Shown here: one piece after another, positions 55,642-64,000 of the stretch
Layout of the letters: the number at the start of each line of letters is the position of its first letter
Position numbering within the stretch: the first letter of the stretch is position 1
NCBI GenBank assembly: GCA_017628205.1
Contig: JAGBZO010000020.1
Location: 1-64,000 of the forward strand
Reading direction: 5' to 3'
Length of the DNA: 64,000 bases
Origin: Duodenibacillus sp.
Lineage (GTDB): Bacteria; Pseudomonadota; Gammaproteobacteria; Burkholderiales; Burkholderiaceae_F
The notes under the pieces: model-generated
The model's input: only the letters and a program-made list of their open reading frames with translations
Databases searched by the model: none
Told to the model about the DNA's origin: nothing
Made by a program: the position numbers and the translations under genes

Positions 55642-56751
55642 ATGCAATTCATCAAGTGTACTCGTGAAGCGTTATTAAAGCCTTTGCAGACGGTCGGCGG
55701 TATCGTCGAAGGTCGTCAAACTCTCCCGATTTTGGCCAACATCTTATTGAGCAAGAACGGTGACAACGTCTGTTTCACAACGACGGACTTAGAAATCCAA
55801 ATCAAGACGAACGCTAACGTCGGCATGGGTGCAGAAGCCTTGCGAACCACGCTACCGGCAGCCAAATTAATCGCTTTGCTGAACGCTATCCCCGGTTCGG
55901 GTACGGAAGTCTCTTTGGAAAAAGAAGACAAGCGTGTCGTATTGCGAGCCAACTCGTCCCGATTCTCTTTGGCTCAATTGGACGCAAACGAATATCCTGA
56001 GCTTACCCGTTCCGATTTTGCGACTGAAATTACGATTCCTTCCTCCACCCTCAAGCACTTGATGCAGATGGTTCACTTTGCCATGGCGCAGCAAGACATC
56101 CGTTTCTATTTGAACGGCCTGCTTTTGGTGGCAGGAGACGGTTTCATCCGTGCCGTTGCAACCGACGGACATCGTCTGGCTTGTTGCGATGCAGAATGCG
56201 ACATGCATTTCTCCGAAACGATTGAAGCCATTTTGCCCCGCAAGACCGTTCTTCAGTTGATGAAGCTGTTGCCCGACTCCGACGATCCGGTCAAGATCCG
56301 ACTCGGAGCCTCCCAGGCCTGTTTTGAGTTCGGTGACATTGAGTTCCTCACCAAGCTCATCGACGGAAAGTTCCCCGATTACACGCGTGTCATTCCCACG
56401 GGCAATGACAAAATCTTCTCCATCAATCGTGAGCAACTCATCGGCGCATTGAAGCGCGCCGCCATCTTGGCAAACGAAAAATTCAAGGGATTGCGATGGG
56501 TTGTCACCCCCGGAAAGCTTCTCATCCAAAGCGCCAACTCCGAAATGGAAGAGGCAGTGGAAGATATCGCTATCTCGTATCAGGGCGCCGAGCTTGATCT
56601 TGGCTTTAACGTGACATACCTGTTGGACGTTTTGTCCAACCTGAAGAATGCGGAAGTTCGCTTTGCATTCTCTACCGCCCAAGGCCCCACGTTGCTGACC
56701 ATGCCCGATAGCGAACGATTCCGTTATGTGTTGATGCCGATGCGCATCTAA
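55642..56751 (+). CDS. dnaN: DNA polymerase III sliding clamp (beta subunit)
   Basis: Ring-shaped processivity factor, 369 residues, three similar domains. It begins MQFIKCTREALLKPLQTVGGIV and has QTLPILANILL and the clamp C-terminus YVLMPMRI. The ATG at 55642 is favoured over upstream starts by this conserved N-terminus. Confidence 0.98.
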   Translation: MQFIKCTREALLKPLQTVGGIVEGRQTLPILANILLSKNGDNVCFTTTDLEIQIKTNANVGMGAEALRTTLPAAKLIALLNAIPGSGTEVSLEKEDKRVVLRANSSRFSLAQLDANEYPELTRSDFATEITIPSSTLKHLMQMVHFAMAQQDIRFYLNGLLLVAGDGFIRAVATDGHRLACCDAECDMHFSETIEAILPRKTVLQLMKLLPDSDDPVKIRLGASQACFEFGDIEFLTKLIDGKFPDYTRVIPTGNDKIFSINREQLIGALKRAAILANEKFKGLRWVVTPGKLLIQSANSEMEEAVEDIAISYQGAELDLGFNVTYLLDVLSNLKNAEVRFAFSTAQGPTLLTMPDSERFRYVLMPMRI

Positions 56752-56785
56752 CTTGATACCTCTCTACCTTACAAGATTACGCGTG

Positions 56786-56815
56786 ACGCCAATACAGTCG
56801 ATGCTGTATTGGCGT
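56786..56815 (+). repeat. hairpin between dnaN and gyrB
   Basis: ACGCCAATACAG and CTGTATTGGCGT form a perfect 12-bp stem with a 6-nt loop and no T-tract. It may be a Rho-type or processing element, or an operator in front of gyrB. Confidence 0.5.
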
Positions 56816-56879
56816 ACGACATCTTTGAGAGATTGGTTTTGGCACATCGAATACATTGGCGAATACGTCTTTTGATTAG

Positions 56880-59450
<2,571 letters not shown>

Positions 59451-59484
59451 GCCTGTTTACTTCTCAAGAACGGAGCTCGAAGAA

Positions 59485-60414
59485 ATGAGTGCCTCCAACA
59501 ATAAATTGGTTATTGCTGTTTCTTCTCGAGCTCTGTTCAATTTGGAAGAAGAGCATGCTCTTTTTGAGTCGCAAGGTATTAACGCCTATCGGCAATATCA
59601 ATTGGAGCATCTCGCCACCCCACTTACTCCCGGAGTGGCCTTTCCATTCATTCATCGTTTTTTGCAACTTAACAAGCTGTTCCCCTCGGAAGAGCCCTTT
59701 CAAGTTGTCGTTTTGAGTAAAAACTCTCCGGAAACAAGTCAGCGTTTCTTTAACTCCTGCCGTTTTTATAACTTGCCGATCAAGTCGGGGGCATTTACTT
59801 CCGGACAAACGACGTTTCCTTATCTTGAATCGTTTGACGCTTCACTCTTTTTAAGTGCCGATAAGGCAAGCGTGCAACAGGCTATTTCTCAAGGTTTTCC
59901 TGCTGGTTGGGTGGTTCCCAGTTCGACGGTCTCTCCCGTTGAAGAAGAGACGTCGACACCAGAGTTACGTATTGCGTTTGACTTTGACGGAGTCATTATC
60001 GACGACGAAGCGGAGCGTCAATATCAGAAAGACGGACTTACTGGGTTTACGGCCTATGAATTGGAGCATAAAACCAAACCTCATACCCCCGGCCCGTTGC
60101 ACAAACTGTTCACTAAACTGGCGAAGTTTCAAGATCTTGATGCACAACGAGGTAACAGCAACCCGTACTATCACCCGGCGATTCGAATTTCCATTGTCAC
60201 GGCTCGAGGAGCTCCCAGCGAGCAGCGTCTAATCACCACCTTGCAATCACTGGGCATGCATGCCGCCGAGTTGTTTTTATTGGACGGTCACTCAAAAGCA
60301 TCCGTGCTGAATGTTCTAAAACCACATATTTTCTTTGATGATCAATTGCGTCATCTTGAAGATGCTTCGCACTCTATTCCGTGTGTTTTGATTCCCTTTG
60401 GAGTCACCAACTAA
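59485..60414 (+). CDS. 5'-nucleotidase (cN-I-like, PF06189)
   Basis: A 309-residue protein of the cytosolic 5'-nucleotidase family. N-terminal VIAVSSRALFNLEEEH, then RIAFDFDGVIIDDEAERQY (catalytic acidic loop, about residues 165-184) and ISIVTARGAPSEQR. It would dephosphorylate nucleoside monophosphates. The ATG at 59485 follows GGAGC; the frame is open to 59383 inside gyrB. It starts 34 nt after gyrB. Confidence 0.88.
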   Translation: MSASNNKLVIAVSSRALFNLEEEHALFESQGINAYRQYQLEHLATPLTPGVAFPFIHRFLQLNKLFPSEEPFQVVVLSKNSPETSQRFFNSCRFYNLPIKSGAFTSGQTTFPYLESFDASLFLSADKASVQQAISQGFPAGWVVPSSTVSPVEEETSTPELRIAFDFDGVIIDDEAERQYQKDGLTGFTAYELEHKTKPHTPGPLHKLFTKLAKFQDLDAQRGNSNPYYHPAIRISIVTARGAPSEQRLITTLQSLGMHAAELFLLDGHSKASVLNVLKPHIFFDDQLRHLEDASHSIPCVLIPFGVTN

Positions 60415-60426
60415 CCCCCTGCTTCC

Positions 60427-62445
60427 ATGCCTTTTTCGACTTTATTTTCGACATTTCAATGCGGTCAATACCGACTGAAAAATCGTCTTGTCATGGCCCC
60501 GTTTACGACCGGCATGGAACGACACGCGAATATTCGCACGCTGATTGACTTTTATGTGCAAAGGGCTCGCGCCGGCGCAAGCATGATCACGATCCCCGAA
60601 GCGATCATTCATAAAACGGGAAAACGTTTCAGCTACGAGCGTGTATTTGATGAACAGTTAGATATTCCGCGTCACAGGTTGCTCGCCGATGCATTGCATC
60701 AACACGATTGTTTGGCCATCATGCAGCTCGTTCACCGCGGAAGAATGGCCGACTCGCGTTTGCGACTTTCTTCAAAAACGACTAAAACAAGTTGGCGAGC
60801 TCCTTCTTTTTTGCTCAAACGCTTGATTCATCAGTACGGCATCATTGCCGAACGCGTGATCCGAAGTCATTATGACGGCGTCGAAATCGATGCCAGTCAA
60901 CAAAGCCTGCTCGCCGACTTTTTAAGTCCCGTCACCAACCGACGAAAAGACGAGTGGGGGAGATCTCAATTAGCTCGTTTCAAGTTGGCTCTTGACATCG
61001 TGCGTTGCGTTCGCCGCTCTATCGGCCCCGATAAATTGATCGGTTTTCGTTTCAACTTGATCGAACTCTCTCCCAAAGGAGCCGATTGGGCGGAAACCAC
61101 GCGTCTTGTGCATATGCTTCGCATGGCAGGGGTCGATTATTTTTGTGCCGAATTTGGTAACACGCAACAGACTATCCCGACGGCCGGTCCCAATACGGTA
61201 CCGGGGATATGGAATGGCGCCTACAAAGCTTTAGCCGCTATCACCGACTTGCCCGTCGTATTCGGTCAGGATTTGGGCAACCCATCGACTTTGAATGAGT
61301 TGGCTCAGTCTCATGAAAACGCTTTGTTTGAGCTATCCACCGCATTAATTGCCGACCCGAACTATATTCATAAAATTCAATCGAATTGTCAGGAGTCCAT
61401 CACCCCCTGTTTGCGTTGTTTCTTAGGTTGTCAGAAGACCGATAAGGAAAATACGCCAATTTTCTGCCCTATCAATCCGTTCTTGTTTCACTCGTTTGAC
61501 CAACTGACTAAGCCGGCACAAATACGCAAACGAATCCTTGTTGTCGGCGCAGGAATTGCGGGCATCGCGTTTTCCATTTTTGCAGCCAAACGAGGGCATA
61601 AAGTTGATTTGCACGAGTCGGACGATCGTATCGGCGGGCAACTTCAAATGATGGGGAAGATTTCAGGTAAACAAGGAATTGTTTCCTGGTTGGCGTATTT
61701 AAACGATGAGTTGCCTCGTCATGGCGTAACGGTCAGCACCAATTCGACGATTCATTTTGATCGTTCTTTGGAAAACGGGACATACGATGCTTGTGTTATT
61801 GCTACCGGATCGTTCCCGAAATTAGCGGATATTGAAGGCATCGGCTCGTCAAATGTTCTGACTTTTGATGAAGTGTTGTCTCAAGATGCTCCTGTTGGAC
61901 ATCGAGTCGGCATCATCGGCATTAATGCTTTGACGTTGGATTTGGCTAAATTTCTTACGGAAAGCAAGGACGCCTCTCCTTTGACTCCCGCTCAGTGGCT
62001 GAGTGCATGGGGTGTCGGGGATATTGCTCAACATCGAGGCGGCGTTCTGGGGGTCATACCGTCCATCCAACCGCCCAAACGACAGTTGTATCTATTTGAA
62101 GCGAAAGAAAATGAAATTGAATCGCTTCTTTCGAAAGGCGACTACAAAGCGGATTGGCAATGGATTCTGATGAACGGAGCTCAGACATTCCAAAACGTAA
62201 ACTTCGAAACGATCGACAATTACTCGATTCGCGTTAGTTTTGGCAATCAACACAAAGAATCGTTGCCCATACGTGTGGATCATGTCGTCCTCTGTACGGG
62301 ACAGACACCGAACCGACGCTTGGTTTATGCCCTGCAATCGCTCAACTTGCCCACCTATCAGATAGGGGCGTGTTCAACCGATTCGGGCTATCAAACGATT
62401 TCTGAGATTATCCAAAACGCTTTCACCCTTGCTTGCGAGTTGTAA
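60427..62445 (+). CDS. FadH-like (old yellow enzyme + NAD(P) domain) flavoprotein, divergent active site
   Basis: A 672-residue homologue of 2,4-dienoyl-CoA reductase. It has an N-terminal TIM-barrel FMN domain (about residues 1-330) and a [4Fe-4S] motif CLRCFLGC...C with CxxCxxxC-x11-C spacing. FAD/NAD Rossmann domain VVGAGIAGIAFSIFAAKRG follows. Two active-site features of the family are missing: the Tyr of the SEGYL segment is replaced (SQQSLLADF), and the WHEARIP segment carrying the catalytic His reads NTQQTIP. Substrate is therefore unclear. It lies 12 nt after the 5'-nucleotidase and 5 nt before the PBP5-like gene. Confidence 0.88.
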   Translation: MPFSTLFSTFQCGQYRLKNRLVMAPFTTGMERHANIRTLIDFYVQRARAGASMITIPEAIIHKTGKRFSYERVFDEQLDIPRHRLLADALHQHDCLAIMQLVHRGRMADSRLRLSSKTTKTSWRAPSFLLKRLIHQYGIIAERVIRSHYDGVEIDASQQSLLADFLSPVTNRRKDEWGRSQLARFKLALDIVRCVRRSIGPDKLIGFRFNLIELSPKGADWAETTRLVHMLRMAGVDYFCAEFGNTQQTIPTAGPNTVPGIWNGAYKALAAITDLPVVFGQDLGNPSTLNELAQSHENALFELSTALIADPNYIHKIQSNCQESITPCLRCFLGCQKTDKENTPIFCPINPFLFHSFDQLTKPAQIRKRILVVGAGIAGIAFSIFAAKRGHKVDLHESDDRIGGQLQMMGKISGKQGIVSWLAYLNDELPRHGVTVSTNSTIHFDRSLENGTYDACVIATGSFPKLADIEGIGSSNVLTFDEVLSQDAPVGHRVGIIGINALTLDLAKFLTESKDASPLTPAQWLSAWGVGDIAQHRGGVLGVIPSIQPPKRQLYLFEAKENEIESLLSKGDYKADWQWILMNGAQTFQNVNFETIDNYSIRVSFGNQHKESLPIRVDHVVLCTGQTPNRRLVYALQSLNLPTYQIGACSTDSGYQTISEIIQNAFTLACEL

Positions 62446-62450
62446 AACAC

Positions 62451-63578
62451 ATGAAAAAACACGGGCTGACGACACTTGCGTTTACTTTGGCTCTCTGCGG
62501 GAGTATCTCGGCTTATTCGGCCGAAAAGAGCTCCTCTTTTCTAGTCATGGACTGCATCACAGGAACGCCGCTTGTTCAGCAAAATCAGTTTGATATCGTC
62601 AATCCGAGCGATCACATTAGGTTAATGACTTTACTGACGGCTTTCGATCTGATGAGGGCGAAAGATCTCACCGGAAACGAATCGGTTGCCATCTATCACC
62701 ACGATGTCAAAGATGCTCGCTCCGAACAATCAATCGGATTAAAAGAGGGGGATCGCATTCCGCTCAACGACTTGCTTCGGGCGGTTGCCATTACGGGGGC
62801 TCAGGATGCAAGCCTGGCCGTTGCCTCATTTTTAGGGGCGACGCGACACGATTTCGTCGATGCAATGAATCGCACTGCCGGTCGTAGTGGAATGCAACGT
62901 TCCTCGTTCACCTCACCGATAGCGGACGTCGATCAACAATCTTGTGCTTACGACTTGGCTTTACTGACGAAAGAGTTGCAAACCCAATATTCGGATCGAC
63001 TGAATTGGTTCTTCGAAAAATCCTTTGTTTTCAAATCGAAAACTTACAAAAACACGAATCGATCGATTCAGTCCAACACCATTAAAAACGACTACTTCGT
63101 ATCAAAGAGTTCGAACGACGTTATTTTGTCGTACAAAGACACGGATGCCACGAGGCAGGTACAACGTTGCTTCATTTCCGTTGTTTTGACGGAACCGAAA
63201 ACCGCGTTTAACAGCGCCATGAATTTATTGCGCAATGCCGTCGTTGATTTCAATATCGTCAAGCTGTATTCGCCTAATCAAGCCATCGCATCCGTAAAAC
63301 TCATTAACGGCTCTCAGGATACAATTACTGTCGGAAGCCCTTCTTCCGTCTATATATCGCTGCATAAAAACCAAATCTCCAAGGATTTGGTTAACCATTT
63401 GCAGGCTCGCGTTGAATATGCCGGCCCCGTATCGGCCCCGATTAAACACGGACAACCTGTTGGTGAGCTGATCATCGAGCTCGATAAAGTCCTTATTGGT
63501 AGATTTCCGGTTGTCTCTCTGGAAACTATCGAGTTGGGCCATCTTTCCGATCGTTTGAAATCAGCCGTGCAACATTGA
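62451..63578 (+). CDS. PBP5-like (DacA family) protein with eroded catalytic motifs
   Basis: A 375-residue periplasmic homologue of D-Ala-D-Ala carboxypeptidases. Signal peptide (about residues 1-24, ending SAYSA), a peptidase S11-like domain (about residues 28-260), then a PBP5 C-terminal domain (about residues 265-360). The nucleophile motif SxxK (PASLTK in PBP5) reads PSDHIR, the SGN motif reads TGAQ, and no KTG is seen. It is therefore unlikely to be a carboxypeptidase, and may be a structural or regulatory pseudoenzyme. It precedes ybeD, as dacA does in E. coli. ATG at 62451. Confidence 0.82.
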   Translation: MKKHGLTTLAFTLALCGSISAYSAEKSSSFLVMDCITGTPLVQQNQFDIVNPSDHIRLMTLLTAFDLMRAKDLTGNESVAIYHHDVKDARSEQSIGLKEGDRIPLNDLLRAVAITGAQDASLAVASFLGATRHDFVDAMNRTAGRSGMQRSSFTSPIADVDQQSCAYDLALLTKELQTQYSDRLNWFFEKSFVFKSKTYKNTNRSIQSNTIKNDYFVSKSSNDVILSYKDTDATRQVQRCFISVVLTEPKTAFNSAMNLLRNAVVDFNIVKLYSPNQAIASVKLINGSQDTITVGSPSSVYISLHKNQISKDLVNHLQARVEYAGPVSAPIKHGQPVGELIIELDKVLIGRFPVVSLETIELGHLSDRLKSAVQH

Positions 63579-63606
63579 GATTTTCCTAAATCACTTTAAT
63601 TTTGTT

Positions 63607-63885
63607 ATGACCGACTCCACTGCCTCTACCGAAACGTTAATTGAATTTCCGTGCCAGTTCCCGATCAAAATCATGGGTTTGAGCGATCCTGCTTTTGCGC
63701 AAACCATCGGTAACGCCATTAAAGAACTGGATCCGCAATTTAATCCCGACACCATGACCATCAGTCATTCCAAGACGGGGAAATACACTTCGCTGACCGC
63801 TACCGTAAACGCGCAAAGTAAAGCGCAACTCGACAGTATTTATCTCATGCTGACATCGCATCCCATGGTCAAAATTGCCATGTAA
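63607..63885 (+). CDS. ybeD: YbeD family protein (DUF493)
   Basis: A 92-residue soluble protein with an ACT-like fold, of unproven function. FPCQFPIKIMGLSDPAF and SKTGKYTSLTATVNAQSKAQLDSIY match the family. ATG at 63607. It lies between a DacA-like and a MenA-like gene; in E. coli the order is dacA-ybeD-lipB. Confidence 0.93.
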   Translation: MTDSTASTETLIEFPCQFPIKIMGLSDPAFAQTIGNAIKELDPQFNPDTMTISHSKTGKYTSLTATVNAQSKAQLDSIYLMLTSHPMVKIAM

Positions 63886-63898
63886 CCGGAGCTGCCGA

Positions 63899-64000
63899 GT
63901 GGATCATACTGATACTTCCGTTCGTCCCTACAGTTTTAAAGCTTGGATGGCTTGCGCTCGACCGAAAACGTGGGGAATTGCCATTGCTCCCGTTGCCGTC
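63899..64000 (+). CDS. MenA-like prenyltransferase, 5' end only
   Basis: The first 34 codons run to the window edge. The segment CARPKTWGIAIAPVAV matches the N-terminus of 1,4-dihydroxy-2-naphthoate polyprenyltransferases of the UbiA superfamily. The start is a GTG at 63899 with GGAG seven bases upstream. It would contribute to menaquinone synthesis. With so little sequence a related UbiA-type enzyme remains possible. Confidence 0.65.
   Translation, partial: MDHTDTSVRPYSFKAWMACARPKTWGIAIAPVAV

Overview
The window looks like a replication-origin-proximal stretch of a Gram-negative betaproteobacterium, probably Burkholderiales and plausibly Sutterellaceae-like. This is inferred from gene order and content (rnpA-rpmH/dnaA-dnaN-gyrB, mnmE-mnmG-rsmG-parA-parB-atpIBEFHAGDC, UbiE with a MenA-like enzyme, cytochrome bd), not from a database search. 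Almost all of it is chromosomal core DNA. I found no insertion sequence, prophage, CRISPR array or clear genomic island.

Layout. 0-0.7 kb: leftward tRNA-Tyr/tRNA-Gly and a small membrane protein. 0.8-3.9 kb: a frameshifted TSUP transporter, an alpha/beta hydrolase and a degenerate sigma54-type regulator. 4.1-7.8 kb: a rightward cytochrome bd operon, cydP-cydA-cydB-cydX-ybgE plus a truncated hemoglobin. 7.9-11.4 kb: yaeQ, a small membrane protein and ppk1. 11.7-15.3 kb: a two-component system and a Do-type periplasmic protease. 15.3-22.4 kb: a leftward RND efflux operon ending in its likely TetR repressor and a LysE exporter. 22.6-30.9 kb: MarC, glmU-glmS, a YjiH/YjiG pair, a sodium/solute symporter and a Tim44-like protein. 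31-36.6 kb: DUF971-ubiE, tRNA-Arg, priA, hemE, a DUF167 gene and a universal stress protein. 36.8-43.8 kb: the complete F1Fo ATP synthase operon. 43.9-53.6 kb: parB, parA, marC, rsmG, mnmG, mnmE, yidC, yidD, rnpA, rpmH, all leftward except one small membrane gene at 50.6 kb. 53.65-54.18 kb: a gene-free, AT-rich candidate oriC. 54.2-64 kb: rightward dnaA, dnaN, gyrB, a 5'-nucleotidase, a FadH-like flavoenzyme, a PBP5-like pseudoenzyme, ybeD and the start of a MenA-like gene.

How it fits together. Gene direction flips at rpmH/dnaA, as expected if replication starts there, and three ParB-type parS palindromes lie at mnmG/mnmE near parAB. Energy metabolism dominates: a high-affinity quinol oxidase, the ATP synthase and quinone enzymes. 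Envelope functions are next: an RND pump, YidC insertase, a Do protease and amino-sugar precursor synthesis.

The items most worth a second look are: a regulator beside the cyd operon that has lost the sigma54-contact motif and key ATPase residues but has a cysteine-rich PAS domain, with a perfect 20-bp palindrome between them; a PBP5 homologue with all three catalytic motifs eroded in a dacA-ybeD setting; a FadH-like protein that keeps its Fe-S cysteines but lacks the usual catalytic Tyr and His; divergent hemE and DUF167 genes whose start codons share bases; and a second DnaA-box cluster between priA and hemE.
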